A stretch of 64,000 nucleotides of DNA from Inia geoffrensis (GCA_036417435.1 CM070907.1:55164001-55228000), one strand, 5' to 3'. Positions 25,076-38,500 are shown, numbered from the stretch's first letter. The notes: generated by a model from the letters alone, not told the origin. Program-made: numbers and translations.

Positions 25076-25789
25076 AAGGAACAAACAATCAGACACCTAA
25101 CTCAACTTGATAAGAAGTCTAAGGAATCTGCCTAAGACATGCAAATTCTCTCCAGGGCAGGAATAAATGTTCCATTTTTATCAGCTCTGACATGATTTTC
25201 ACAATCCCGTTTTAAAATCCTGCTCTGTGGTAGCTCAGCACACTGGCCAAAAGATATTCTGAGGTCCTAATGCCTCCACAGACCCAATATAACCCTGATG
25301 AAAGGCAGCAAAATGCAGGGGGCGGTGGAGGTGGGCGGGGGGGGCATACAAGAAGGTCTAGAATCCAGGCCAGTTTTGCCTCTACCACACCATACAGTCC
25401 AGGTGCTCAGCTTTCTCGTCTGAACAATGGGGAGAATGAACTAGAGGATCTTAAGTGCCCTTTCAGCTCCTACACTCCAAATGTCTTTGAAAACAGAAAG
25501 ATCAGCACTCTCAAAGCCCTGTATCTACATTTCTTCCTGACACAGCATCCCACAGTTTTAATAGGTACTTCATATACATCATCTCATATAATCACCACAC
25601 TCCTGAGAGTCAACTTTACTTGGAGATTAGGAAATTGAAGCATGGACCTGCCTACAGTTCTTGAAGTAATTCAAATTCAAAAAGTGTGGCGTCAAGAGCC
25701 AAGGCCCTTTACATTCTACTACTTTGCCTCCCCTAAAGAATTTCAAGTTGAATCAAGAAAACATACTTTGTTATAATGAGAAGAAATGA

Positions 25790-26010
25790 CATTAAATAAG
25801 AACTTACCATGTATAAGATACTATAACCATAAAATATTTTCCTTAATTCTTATAATCCTATGGGATACATTATTACTACAGTCATTTTACAGATGAGGAA
25901 ACTAAAAAGCAGTTAAATAATTTGCTCAAGCTCATACAGCTAGTAAGAGCTGGGATTTGAACCCAGGTCTGATTCCAAAGGTTCTTTCCTTAGTATCTTA
26001 GTGAGAACCA
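25790..26010 (-). repeat. MIR relic
   Basis: CATTTTACAGATGAGGAAAC, TTTGCTCAAGCTCATACAGC and GGATTTGAACCCAGGTCTGA are clear reverse MIR words. Confidence 0.8.
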
Positions 26011-26929
26011 TTTGCCTACATGCCAACTGCTAGGGTTTAAGCTATTTTTACACTTGGCAATTTCCCTTCCAGAAGCAGCTGCTTTGAGAAAGGGAATGGT
26101 TTATTACGGTTCATAAATGGTTCATTTATGACATAAGTCCATCTGTCTTACTCATAGCTAGAATGCATGGGACATGTCGCAGGGCTTTGGAATTGCTTTC
26201 TGTTCCTAAATTTCCTCTGATCTAGTCAATTAAAAGATTGTAGAGAAGGACACTTATGTTATTTTTATGCTTTACTTAGATTATTTTTATGTTTTGCTTA
26301 GATTTTTGTTTTATAGTTACATATCTTATATTTTATATATTATTTCTATGATATGTTATTAATATGCCATATAATATACCATCACAGGCACGGAATGTCA
26401 AATACAAAATAAACTTCGGTAATGGAAACACAGAAAGACAGTGGCTCAGAGGATGAATAGCCTATAGAAAAGAGCCCCAGGGAAATGAAATCAGTTAACA
26501 CATGAACATATAAAGAGTATCTGACATTTGTAGTTTTAAGAGGCTTACCTTTTTGGCCTCAGTTTCAAATAGAGTATTTGTTCCAGAGGTCCAGGCCCAC
26601 GTCCAGAGCTTAGAATCCTGCTTCTGACATTACAGAGAACTCTTGAGAACTCCTTAGGAAACCTCTCTTTGGGTCTGTTTAGCCTCAGTGCACAAATTCT
26701 TTAATCTGGCCTAATAGCCCTATCTAAACCAACAGGAAATACAGGCTATATGTAGGAAGAGAAAGGTATTTTACCCCAGGACCATTCTTTAATTCTATCT
26801 TGGAGGAATCCCATTAAGAGTTGTTCTTTTGTAAATCTCATAACAACTCTTAAGCGTTAATCACAGATTCCAAAAGAAAACCATGACTGCAAGCAATAAT
26901 AGCCACAAAATTACTGCCAACTCTTAACA
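26010..26929. other. Intronic stretch, nothing identified
   Basis: AT-rich near 26270-26400 with TTATTTTTATGTTTTGCTTA-type near-repeats of about 30 bases. No gene or clear transposon is seen. Confidence 0.4.
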
Positions 26930-27150
26930 AAGCTGCAGTCTGCGTAACCTTTTTCACATCTTTAGTCTTATAAATCCATTCAGCAACTCTCTGAGATAAA
27001 TATTATTATGTACCCATACTACGGGTAAGATAAGTGAGGTGAAGAAAGGTAGAGCAACTTACCAAAGGTCCCAAAATTAGGGATGGTCAATGGTGATAAC
27101 CTCCAGTGCTTGAACTCCAATATAGCTGCTTCTACATGCACTATGCCTTC
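26930..27150 (-). repeat. MIR relic
   Basis: TCTCTGAGATAAATATTATT and GAGCAACTTACCAAAGGTCC are reverse MIR words. Confidence 0.65.
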
Positions 27151-27299
27151 TGCAGACTAAGTGAATATGAATGGAGGTCATTAAATGCAAATTTGTTTTA
27201 AAATAAGTTAAAAGAACTAACCAAATCAGTTCTACTAAAGGCATTAGTCTGAACATCTCTAGGATGGGGAAACTTCAAACAGTACATGGTATCTGAGGA

Positions 27300-27660
27300 C
27301 TTAGAAGAATTAAAGAGCACAGTCCAGAAGTCAAGAGACAACTGTTCAAATGCAGACTCCATGCACCGCAACTATGTAGCATATGACCTTGGGCAAGTCC
27401 TTGACTCTCTGAGCACAAGAGTATCAGGGTTGTATAGTGGAAAGGTCCCTGGAATCATAGAAAAAAGCTTTAATCGCAGATCAGCCACTCCTAACCAGAT
27501 GACCTTGGGCAAGTTACTCAAACTGAACTACCTCAGTTTACTGTCTACAAAGTGAAATATTTATCTCCCTGAAAAATTGGCACATTTCACAAACATCAAA
27601 GTTCCTAATATAATATGTGGTAACTAACAGGCATTCAATAAATAGTAGCTCGGTTACTGC
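27300..27660 (+). repeat. Two MIR relics in tandem
   Basis: TATGACCTTGGGCAAGTCCT and, about 120 bases on, GATGACCTTGGGCAAGTTAC are two MIR cores in the same direction; the second ends CATTCAATAAATAGTAGC. The 89-codon frame here is made of these repeats. Confidence 0.7.
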
Positions 27661-27745
27661 TGTTACTATTTTATGGTTATTACTATTGTGTTATTATTAT
27701 TTGTTATTACTATTTTTATTACTATTGTTCGTATTATTTTAAGGA
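27640..27745 (+). repeat. A/T-rich (TTA)n-like tract
   Basis: Imperfect TTATTACTATT units following a MIR tail. Nothing else is seen here. Confidence 0.65.
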
Positions 27746-28660
27746 TTAACGAAGATAAAGAAAATGTGCGTGCTGTGTAGAAGCTAGAGAGCGTTACAAA
27801 CATGAGTTATCATTAATAAAAGAAAGTGTCAGAGTAAGATTTACCAACCCACTCATTAAGACAGTTTAGAAACTGTGGCTAAGGAAAAAGAAGAATGAAT
27901 CATCTGATTTCATGAAACTAGAGATCACAGACTTGAGGAAATAAAGTGAAAAAAGAAGCCTGCAAAACCATCCATCCTAATATTAACCCTATCTTTGGCC
28001 AAGTCCATTTGGCTTCCTGGTAACATGGGAAATGAGGCTGACATTACAAAATCCCAGGTTGCAGTACAGCCATCCAAGTTTCAGCACAAATCATTGACCT
28101 TATTTTTTTTTTTTAAAGATTTATTTTTAAGAAGCCCTTCTCATTGGTTCAGATGACCTAATCTAAGCTCAAGGCAGTAAAACACTCCAAACTTGGAGAG
28201 ATAAACACTGACGTAGTCCAGTTTTAAAATTAACTTTGCTAAACTCTTCCCAAGCTTGGAGAATTCCACTTCGGTTATGAAAATGCAGCCAGGAAAAGAT
28301 TCCAAACTAAATGCTACAGGACTTCTTAGAATAAACCAAAGGCTCCAGATCCTAACCACAGGAACCAGGCTTTCCCACATGGAATTCTGCAACTCAGCGC
28401 CACCTATCACAGGCCCTCAATTACAGCTTCTTGCAATCATTTATGCATCCCCCCAGGCACACACTGAAGCCACGATGGAGATCAGCATTAGGTAATGCCC
28501 ATAGACATTCTACCCATTGCCAGCTCAAATCTCAACCACTAACGCAGCCCACAGAGAGCTCTTCTTTCTCATCTCCCAAATCCATTTAGACCCCAAAACT
28601 ACCCCTCTGGAAATTCTGGCTCCAAAAGCCTGGGTAGGATCTGGGCAACTGTATTTCAGA
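27746..28660. other. Intronic stretch, nothing identified
   Basis: Contains two overlapping opposite-strand frames of 89 and 79 codons around 28141-28495 without family likeness. A T run at 28104-28114 is the only low-complexity tract. Confidence 0.4.
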
Positions 28661-28904
28661 AAAGCACCATGAGTGAGTCAGATGTGTAATCTGGGTTGGG
28701 AACAACTAACAGAGGTAGTGTGTTGTGATGTAATAGATACTTTAGGAAGACTTCCATACTCATCCCTGCCACTTTCCAACTGTAAGATGTTGATCAATTT
28801 ACTTTTCTCTAAGCCTCAGCCTCCCCAACTGAAAATGAGTTGTTACAGATATCAGATCAAACAAGAAATGAGGTTTCTCTTAAAAAAAAAAAAAAAAAAA
28901 CTTC

Positions 28905-29145
28905 ATATTTGTATAGTGTTTTAGAGTTTAGAAAATGCTTTTACATCCACTACGTCAAATGACAAAGCCTACTCATGATATGGGATGGATGGGAATTATA
29001 ATCATTCCCCACTTTACAGTTAAGGATACAGGGATTAAAATAAATAGGTAAAAGGGCAAAAAGCACAGAGCTAATAAATGTTAGAGGTAGGACTCAATCC
29101 AGGCTAAGTCCAGTTCTAGCCTATTTCTCTGTATAGCTGGTATAA
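28905..29145 (-). repeat. MIR relic
   Basis: CCCCACTTTACAGTTAAGGA and GTAGGACTCAATCCAGGCTA are reverse MIR words, following a plain A run at 28881-28899. Confidence 0.6.
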
Positions 29146-29837
29146 ATTCTCAAATACTTCATGAAGGGCATACCACTTCAAAGACTGCCAACACTGTGGT
29201 GCATCCTTCGAGGACTAAGTTAAGCACAAAGCAGCAGGTCAACAAATCCTTATTGGTTGAATGATAAAATCAAAAAGCACAAAATCAAGCTGAATAAAGT
29301 TTCCAAACAAAAGGAAAAAATTCATTTATTTCATTTTGATGTATGCATTAATTATAACCATCTAAGGTTTTAAAGCAAAGGAGTGAAACCTATGTGCTCA
29401 GGGTATGTATAGGAAATACAAAACTAGGTGGTGAAAGAGAGGCCACCACATCGTTTCACAAGAACTTCTTAGAACTCTATGCTTTCTACATCTATGCTTT
29501 GAATTTATAGAGCTACAGCTTTGATCTTGAGCTATGAGACTTATTTTCAGACCAGATTTGGCCTAGGGTTACTCAGCGAGGATTTCCAGAAGAACCTCTG
29601 CATCTACAGCATTATTGCTGAACAAAGTACTTCACAATGGCCTAGTTTTGTTTCACGTACATATACAACCTAATCCAACCTCATCTTTATATCTCATTTA
29701 TGTAATTATAGCATTTCAAAACTATAAGAGACTGTATATGTCTACTGGTTTGACTAATTTTTTAATTGTTTTTTATTGAATGAAAGATTCTTCAAATTCT
29801 AGAGTGCTTTACAATTTTCAAAGGTTTCACACACGAT

Positions 29838-30075
29838 TTCTTTTTTTTTTAACTTTTTATTTTATATTGGAGTATAGGCAATTAACAGGGTTGTGATAGT
29901 TTCAGGTGCACAGCAAAGCAACTCAGCCATACATACACATGTATCCATTCTCACATGATTTCATATAACCCCATAATAACCCTCTTTTTCCCATAGCCCT
30001 ATATTGTCTTTTCCCCCTTCCCTCTCCCCACTGGTAACCACTAGTTTGTTCCCTATATCTGTATGACTCTAATAT
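29838..30075 (-). mobile_element. L1 3'-end fragment
   Basis: AACTTTTTATTTTATATTGG and GTGATAGTTTCAGGTGCACA are reverse L1 3' end words, followed by CCCCACTGGTAACCACTAGT from the same L1 region. Confidence 0.78.
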
Positions 30076-30249
30076 TTTAGATGAAGGCACTGAAATCCAA
30101 AGACAAGTAACTGACCCAAACCGGGCAGCCAAATTATGAGAGAACCAAGACTACAACACCCATATCCCAATCCCCATCTCCCCATTCAATACATAAGGTC
30201 ATCCCTTCGGTTCCCAATGATGTCTAAACACTTCCATCAGCTGTTTTTT

Positions 30250-30915
30250 TTTTTTTTAACAGAGTATTATCGAGATATAATTCATATACTATACAATTCA
30301 CCCATAGAGTCTAAAATTCAGTGACTCAATACATTCATGGAGCTGGGGAATCATCTCCACAATCAACTTTAGAACATTTTCATTACCCCAAAAAGAAACC
30401 CCATACCTCTTAGCCATCGTCCCCTAATCCCATTCACATCCCCCTACAACCCTAGGCAACCACTCTTCACTTTTTGTCTATGAGTTTGCCTGGATAATTC
30501 ATATAAGCAGAATCATACAGTATGTGATCCTTTGTGACTGGCTTCTTTCACTAATAATGTTTTCAAGGTTCGCCCTTTTGTAGTATGGATCAGGACTTCA
30601 TTTCTTTTTGTTACCAGCGAATATTTCTTTGTATGGATATATCACATTTTATTTATCCATTCATCAGTTGATGAACATTTGAGTTGTTCCCACTTTTTAG
30701 CTATTATCAATAATGCTGCTATAAACATTAATGTACAAGTTTTTGTGTGGACATATGTTTTCATTTTTGGTAATATAGTACCTCTTTATATTTTTGATAT
30801 AATGTCCTTATCAGATATATGATTTGGGAAAATTTTCTCCCATTCTGTGGGTTATCTTTTCTCTTTCTTTCTGAAGCACAAAAGTTTTAATTTTGATGAT
30901 GTCTATTGGTCAGGA
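30250..30915 (-). mobile_element. Ancient L1M 3' region
   Basis: The reverse of an old L1 3' end and late ORF2 (GATATAATTCATATACTATA, TTCATCAGTTGATGAACATT, TTTGTGTGGACATATGTTTT). No frame is kept. Confidence 0.75.
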
Positions 30916-31732
30916 ATCTCATCATCTTCCTGGTTTGTCAGTAAGAACAATTCCAACTTTTTATTTTTTATTTTTAAAAGTCCTCCTTACTGCATGTAGA
31001 AACTTGGGCTGAAAAGCCTACTTATTTATAGAGATCAAGAATTATGGTTGATAAAGTACAATATTAAAAATAAGCACACATCTAAACTGAGGGATAAACA
31101 AAGTGGCTATATATGTGGGAGAAGATTCTTTGGTAGAGTAACATCACCTAGATCATAGCCCCTCGCCTAGGAAGTTGGCAGCTACTACATAAATGAATTA
31201 GCCAGAAAACAAAGTTAAGCAACTTATGTGTGCCTCTTCTATCTAGACCCCAAAAGAGCTCACAATGAAGGTGGGGTAGAGGAAAGGGTAAACACAAAGA
31301 TGCATGCCCAATGTACTCAACAAGAGTCCTCAATAGTTCTCATTTCAGTTTTTCAACAATCATTTCCTATATGTAAGATCACTGCCTATTAGACACCTCT
31401 ATGCCAAGACGTCTCAAATGCAAAGTGTCTAATATTATCTTTTCACTTCAAATGCAATGTGTTTAAGTCATCATCTTTTCTGCTCTCCAACCATCAACCT
31501 TCCTCACTTGTTCCTCTTCCTGTGTTCCCTATTTGGTTAATGGTACTATTATCTACCATCTCCCCTGATCTGTAGTTATACAGGTATATTTTTCTCCAAC
31601 ATATTTTCTGCAATTCACCACTGTACTTGGCATATTTGGCCTACTGTTTCAGAATCCCAATTCTGACTTTACCATGTAGCCTACTAGCTATGCCTCCTAG
31701 TTTCAGTGAAAGAGTAAGAGAAAGGGTACTGG

Positions 31733-32099
31733 GACTTCCCTGGTGGCACAGTGGTTAAGAATCCGCCTGCCAATGCAGGGGACACAGGTTCGAGCCCTGG
31801 TCTGGGAAGATCCCACATGCCGCAGAGCAACTAAACCTGTGTGCCACAACTACCGAGCCTACGCTCTAGAGATCGCAAGCAACAACTACTGAAGCCTGCG
31901 TGCCACAACTACTGAAGCCTGTGCACCTAGAGCCCGTGCTCCACAACAAGAGAAGCCACTGCAATGAGAAGGCTGTGCACCGCAACGAAGAGCAGGCCCT
32001 GCTCAACGCAACTAAAGAAAGCCTGGGTTCAGCAGCGAAGACCCAACGTAGCCAAAATTTAATTAATTAATTAATTAATTTAAAAAAAAAAAAAAAAAA
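31733..32099 (+). mobile_element. CHR SINE (long form)
   Basis: A long CHR element with two ACTACTGAAGCCTG-type units and a TTAATTAATTAATTAATT tail that then becomes an A run. No clear target duplication is seen; a second SINE starts 11 bases later. Confidence 0.92.
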
Positions 32100-32110
32100 T
32101 CTGGATACAA

Positions 32111-32430
32111 GGGACTTCCCTGCACTGCTGGTGCAGTGGTTAAGAATCCGCCTGCCAATGCAGGGGACACAGGTTTGATGCCTGGTCCAGGAAGATCCCA
32201 CATGCCGCGGAGCAACTAAGCCTGTGAGCGACAACTACTGAGCCCGCGTGTCACCACTACTGAAGCCTGAGCACCTAGAGCCAGGGCTCCGCCACAAGAG
32301 AAGCCACTGCAATGAGAGGCCGGCGAAGCGCAACAAAGAGTAGCCCCCGCTCAACACAACTAGAGAAAGTCCGTGAGCAGCAACGAAGACCCAATGCAGC
32401 CAAAAATAAATAAATTTTTCAAAGAAAAAA
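32111..32430 (+). mobile_element. CHR SINE (long form) with internal insertion
   Basis: A second long element in the same direction, 11 bases after the first. Its head reads CTTCCCTGCACTGCTGGTGC, an extra short insertion where other copies read CTTCCCTGGTGGC. AATCTGGA occurs on both sides (32098-32105 and 32432-32439). Confidence 0.92.
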
Positions 32431-32439
32431 GAATCTGGA

Positions 32440-33044
<605 letters not shown>

Positions 33045-33554
33045 CTGGAATCAGAAAGAAAAACATAACTCTATTATTAGTTTTTGAGCAAAAGGAAATA
33101 TGTATTGAAAATTTTAAAGGAATCCAAATTTTACAACCCTTCCTCCAGGACCCACCTCAAGCCCTTCCACTGCATACCATGACTACTGCTATCTTATTCA
33201 GCCCACCATACTCAAAGATTTAATACCTACTCTGTGCCAAGCACTGCTGAAAATTCACAAGGTTCTTGCTTTTCTCTTCATTCTCCTATCTAAGGCATTG
33301 GAGAGCACAAAAAACCACCATGATGTGATTTAAAAGGCAGAAACTTGGCCCAGTTAAACTGAGAATGAATCCCTGTGCTACTTAATAAGCTTTAGAGAAA
33401 TTCCTTAACCACTTGGGCTCCATTCAGTCATTCACATGAATATTAAATAAAACTTCCAACAGCATTCCACACAGTGAGTTCTCTGCCAAGCTCTAATTTT
33501 GTTACCTTAGGAAAATCATTCCTTCTCTGGTAGGAATTGTATCACTATACCAAT

Positions 33555-33757
33555 GGTCAGTAAAGCTGCTGGTTTTGTAAACAGTTTTACTGGAACACAG
33601 CCACATCCATTCACTTACATATTGTCTATGGCTTCTTTCACATTCTAATGGCAATACTACGTAGCTGCAACAGGCCTAAAATATTTAGGTTGTTCACAAA
33701 CCTACAATATTTACTATCTGGTCATTTACAAGAAAAGTTTGCTGATCCCTGGCCTTT
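33555..33757 (-). mobile_element. hAT-type nonautonomous DNA element
   Basis: On the minus strand it reads CAGCAAACTTTTCTTGTAAA, CCAGATAGTAAATATT, AGCCATAGACAATATGTAAG and GTGTTCCAGTAAAACTG, the order of a well-known short hAT family of mammals. No coding part remains and I do not assign the subfamily. Confidence 0.65.
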
Positions 33758-34065
33758 ATCATCTCTCCAGTATCTCCTTCCTCTAAAATTTGACCTTGTT
33801 CTAAATGTACGATGATCAGTGCATTAACCATCCTGTCCTATATGGTGCTGAATTTACAGGCCATTTCCAGTGCTTCTGGGAAACAGAAGGAATAAAATCT
33901 AAAAGAAAAGGAAAAAAAAATCCCTATCACATGGAGCCAGTAGTTTTAGTGAAGATAGATGTTATTACCTTAAATAAGTGTGCTTGACAATAGATAAATA
34001 TGAATATATCCAGAGTTAATAAATTTTCTCATTATTCTTCATGCTACACTGGAAATTATATCTTT

Positions 34066-34277
34066 TTTTTTTTTTTTTTTTTTTCTCGGTACGTGGGCCT
34101 CTCACTGCTGTGGCCTCTCCTGTTGTGGAGCACAGGCTCCGGACGCGCAGGCTCAGCAGCCATGGCTCATGGGCCTAGCCGCTCCGCGGCATGTGGGATC
34201 TTCCCAGGCCAGGGCACGAATCCGTGTCCCCTGCATCAGCAGGCGGACTCTCAACCACTGCGCTACCAGGGAAGCCC
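34066..34277 (-). mobile_element. CHR SINE (short form), antisense
   Basis: T run, then CGGTACGTGGGCCTCTCACT, to ACCAGGGAAGCCC. The duplication CTGGAAATTATATCTTT is at 34049-34065 and 34278-34294. Confidence 0.96.
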
Positions 34278-34639
34278 CTGGAAATTATATCTTTAACCAT
34301 GATTATTTAGAATGTAAGCTCCTTAGAGTCAAACATAACAGTGCTTTTTAGACAGAAGTTTCTAATCAACAACAACAAAAAAAAAAAAAAACAGCGTAAT
34401 AATCACCAAAACTTTTCAGAAATATAGATGTCCTTGTAAGACCCTCATAAATTTGGATTTAGTATGGCTGGGTTAAGCCCAAAATTTATAATTTTAAAAC
34501 TTAGTGATCCCGGTGCCTGCCAGAATTGAATATCACGGCTTTAGAAGTTAATTACTTAAATGCTATGGACAAAATCTATAGGGGTCTTAACATTTTCTAA
34601 TAAATGCAGAGCTAAATGATCCCTTGCATCCATTTTTTC

Positions 34640-35420
34640 CCTCAATCCTTTCTCCACATGCCATCAGTGATCTTAAAACACTCATACCTCTACTTAAAAC
34701 CCTTCAGTGACATCCCAGAATAACAGCTAAAGTTCATTAGCTTGCTTTTGAAGGCCCTCCCATTGTTTAACCCATTCCACCATCAGCTTCATTTCCCACC
34801 ACTACCACTCCCTCTAATTCCTCTTATACTCTAGCCACACCCAACTTCTTCAAGTATACTGTAGCTTTCACACTTTCATTCCTTTACACATGCTGTTCCC
34901 TCTGCTTAGAATGCCAATTTCCCTATCCTCAAATTCACTCATCCTTCAACTGCTCTTTTTTTTTTTTTTTTTTTTGCCGTACGCGGGCCTTTCACCGTTG
35001 TGGCCTCGCCCGTTGCGGAGCACAGGCTCCTGACGCGCAGGCCCAGTGGCCATGGCTCATGGGCCCAGCCGCTCCGCGGCATGTGGGATCCTCCTGGACC
35101 GGGGCACGAACCCGCGTCCCCTGAATCGGCAGGCGGACTCTCAACCACTGTGCCACCAGGGAAGCCCCTCAACTGCTATTTCTTCTATGAAGCCCTTTTG
35201 AAATGTTCTCACCTTCAAGAAGTTACGGTGCCCTCCTCCACACTCCAAAGGCAATGGGTATATTTCCAGTTTATCACATTTATTTTTACTATGTTTTAAT
35301 TATCTTCGCCAGAAGAATGTAACCCAAAGGTCAGGCACGATTTTGTCACCTTTGTAATCCAAAAGAGCCTAGTATAGTATCTAACTCAACAGTGGATTCA
35401 ATAAATATTTCTATTAATCA
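34640..35420 (+). repeat. L2 relic split by a SINE
   Basis: AAACCCTTCAGTGACATCCC, ACACATGCTGTTCCCTCTGC and TATGAAGCCCTTTTGAAATG are in L2 order, with the antisense SINE at 34959-35167 in between. Confidence 0.75.
34959..35167 (-). mobile_element. CHR SINE (short form), antisense
   Basis: T run, then CCGTACGCGGGCCTTTCACC, to CACCAGGGAAGCCC. Flanks TTCAACTGCTCTTT and CTCAACTGCTATTT form a slightly decayed duplication. It splits an L2 element. Confidence 0.95.
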
Positions 35421-36122
35421 AAAGTTTGACAGTTATATACCTTGCCTTTAAGGAATTCAGTACAGACGAAATTTTAAGGTCCTTTGCAATCTTTGATATT
35501 GAACTGCCTCACAAACTAAGCCACTGTATCTGGACACAGCTTGCATTCAAACCACACTTCAGAAATCTCTGTTCTCATGAATTTGCCAAGTAGTCCCTTA
35601 CCCTCCTCTTGCCCTCCCCCTCCCCCACCTCCAATGCTTCTTGTCAGTGATTTCTCCCTCCTCTGACTGATGAAAATCTTACTCATCTTTTAAGATCAAA
35701 TTTAAACTTCATCTGTTCATATAATTCATCCTGACCTACCTCTGACAAACCCACTGCTCCTCACTTCTCTTTTTGAACAAAAGAAATCAAGTAAGCAAGG
35801 ACCATCTTGTTAATCTAGAGTAACTCTCTGGGTGGTGTGCTTTTTATCCATTTATTCCAGTTTCATTTTGCAGATTTGTCTTTGCTTTCCCTCCCAGCCC
35901 CAACTCAAGTCTCTCAGCTCCCCCACAGAGAATTTCTACTGGCCCAGCTCTCAAGAGTACCTTCCCACTCCAGACTGCCAGTTCCAAAATTACACTCCCT
36001 GCAGCCACCTGATACCCTAAGCAGGCCCTTCCTTGCCTCTTAGGTCCTTCAGCCAAAAGCTTCATTGAATATTACTCCTTTTCAGGATGACAGCCCAGGA
36101 TTGCACCAAGAAAGGCTTCATC

Positions 36123-36337
36123 AGGGCTTCCCTGGTGGCACAGTGGTTGAGAGTCTGCCTGCCGATGCAGGGGACACGGGTTCGTGCCCCGGTCCAGGAG
36201 GATCCCACATGCCGCGGAGCGGCTGGGCCCATGAGCCATGGCCACTGGGCCTGCGCGTCGGGAGCCTGTGCTCCGCAACGGGAGAGCCCACAGCAGTGAG
36301 AGGCCCGCACACTGCAAAAAAAAAAAAAAAAAAAAAA
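36123..36337 (+). mobile_element. CHR SINE (short form)
   Basis: GGGCTTCCCTGGTGGCACAG to an A run of about 24. The perfect duplication AAGAAAGGCTTCATC is at 36108-36122 and 36338-36352. Confidence 0.97.
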
Positions 36338-36623
36338 AAGAAAGGCTTCATCCACCTTTCTGATAAGGCTTTTCTTCATTTCTCAGTTCTTCCACTGTGT
36401 TTGGAGAACTCTAGGTGGTAGATCGCCACTTCCAAAAAAAATTCTAAATTATTAAAACCTAAAATCTGTTTTTGGAATACAATGTTTGAATACTCTGTAC
36501 CACATTCCAGCCCAGGTCATCTAGCCTGTGCTTGAAAACCTCCAGTGATAGGAAATCTACAGTCTCACAAGTCAGCCTATTCTATCTTTGGTGACCTCAT
36601 TTAGAGAGCTCTCACTTATATTG

Positions 36624-36832
36624 CTTTTTTTTTTTTTTTTTGCGGTATGCGGGCCTCTCACTGTTGTGGCCTCTCCTGTTGCGGAGCACAGGCTCCAGAC
36701 ACGCAGGCTCAGCGGCCATGGCTCACAGGCTCAGCAGCTCCGCGGCATATGGGATCTTCCCGGACCGGGGCACGGACCCATGTCCCCTGCATCGGCAGGC
36801 GGACTCTTAACCACTGCGCCACCAGGGAAGCC
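36624..36832 (-). mobile_element. CHR SINE (short form), antisense
   Basis: T run, then GCGGTATGCGGGCCTCTCAC, to CACCAGGGAAGCC. The perfect duplication CTCACTTATATTG is at 36611-36623 and 36833-36845. It lies about 290 bp from an opposite-strand copy. Confidence 0.97.
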
Positions 36833-36859
36833 CTCACTTATATTGTTTTATCTTCTCAC

Positions 36860-37060
36860 ACTGAATTGCAATTATTTGTTTACACATTTGCCTCTCCCTG
36901 CACTTCCCTTCCCTGCCAGACTTAAGACTATGAACTCCTCAAGAACAAAGTTCAGTCATCGCAATCCCCAACACTAGGCCTGGCACAGAACAGGTAATCA
37001 GTAAAGATGTGTTGAACAAATGGACAAGCAAATGAATAAATAAAAGAACAACAAAAGAAA
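36860..37060 (+). repeat. L2 3'-end relic
   Basis: GACTATGAACTCCTCAAGAA and CCTGGCACAGAACAGGTAAT are L2 3'-end words. Confidence 0.65.
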
Positions 37061-37504
37061 AAACACTACTTCCATCTATTATTTCTAAATCCTACATGAG
37101 GGCCACTCAGCGAAAGTCTATTGCCTCTTCAGAACTTTACGTACCTGAAATCATCTCTCAAGACTCCCTCCACCGCCCAAAATCTATTTTCTCAGTGCTA
37201 AACTTTGCCAGTACTTTCAACTATACTCACAGAACACAAGTTTGTGCCTTCTTGAACCTTTCCTTTGAACTTACTTGGACTTAATATTTTTACACTACTT
37301 TCCAGTTTCTCTGCAGCCCTCCATCCAGTCCTTTCCTATGGCTTCTGCACAAGTCTTTACTCTCTTTACACTCCATAGATCCACTCAGAGGTCATTTTGT
37401 CCATCTATATCTAGCACAATAATTAGCACATTTTAAAACCTACACTCTTCTAAACTTTGTTTATAGGAAAACAAGTCCAAAATTTCAATCCTGATAGGAA
37501 AAAG

Positions 37505-38350
37505 AATTCTTTTTTTAAAATTTTTATTGGAGTATAGTTGATTTACAATGTTGTGTTAGTTTCAGGTATATAGCAAAGTGAATCAGTTATACATATACAT
37601 ATATCCACAGTTTTTTTTTAGATTATTTTCCCATATAGGCCATTACAGAGTATTGAGTAGAGTTCCCCGTGCTATACAGCAGGTTCTTATTAGTTACCTA
37701 CTTTACATACAGTAGTGTGTATGTGTTAGTCCCAATCTCCCAGTTTATCTGTCCCCACCTTCATCCCCTGGTAACCATAAGTTTGTTGTCTACATCTGTG
37801 ACTCTACTTCTGTTTTGTATATAAGGTTCATTTGTACCCTTTTTTTTTAGATTCCACATATAAGCGATATTTGTTTTTCTGTGTCTGACTTACTTCACTC
37901 AGTATGACAATCTCTAGGTCCATCCATGTTGCTGCAGATGGCATTATTTTGTTCTTTTTATGGCTGAGTAATATTCCATTGTATGTATGTACCACATCTT
38001 CTTTATCCATTCCTCTGTTGATGGACATTTAGGTTGCGTTCATGTCCAGGTTACTGTAAATAGTGCTGCAACAAACATTGGGGTGCATGTATCTTTTTTT
38101 GAATTACAGTGTTCTCCAGATGCCCAGGAGTAGGATTGCTGGGTCGTATGGTAGCTCTATTTTTAGTTTTTTTAAGGAACCTCCATACTGTTCTCCATAG
38201 TGGCTGTACCAATTTACATTCCCACCAACAGTGTAGGAAGGTTCCTTTTTCTCCACACCCTCTCCAGCATTTATTGTTTGTAGATTTTTTGATGATGGCC
38301 ATTCTGACCGGTGTGATGTTACCTCATTGTAGTTTTGATTTGCAAGAAAT
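37505..38350 (-). mobile_element. 5'-truncated L1, 3' part of ORF2 and 3' UTR
   Basis: Reversed L1 3' end (TATTGGAGTATAGTTGATTT) followed by the ORF2 C-terminus. The minus strand still encodes the Cys-His stretch [18 protein letters not shown] before a frameshift. It ends near 38350, about 150 bp before the left arm of the large inverted repeat. Confidence 0.92.
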
Positions 38351-38500
38351 ACACTCAGCCCTTGAATAACATGACCAAATATATATTAAATCTTCAAGCA
38401 ATCTCCGCAGGTCAAAGATTTCGAAGGATGACAAGCCAGCGCCTTCTGACAAGCTGCAGAATAAAGCTAAGCCTGAGGCCAACATTTAGAATGAAAGTTC

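Noticed and set aside
25310..25345. G-rich patch as a possible CpG promoter
   Set aside because: It is a short GGGGGCGGTGGAGGTGGGCG tract inside AT-rich intron with no wider CpG enrichment.
35000..36977. Several frames of 70-129 codons on both strands, many with similar proteins (for example 36065-36421 and 36588-36977)
   Set aside because: They are translations of CHR SINE copies, which lack stops in several frames. The repeated peptide likeness is repeat likeness.
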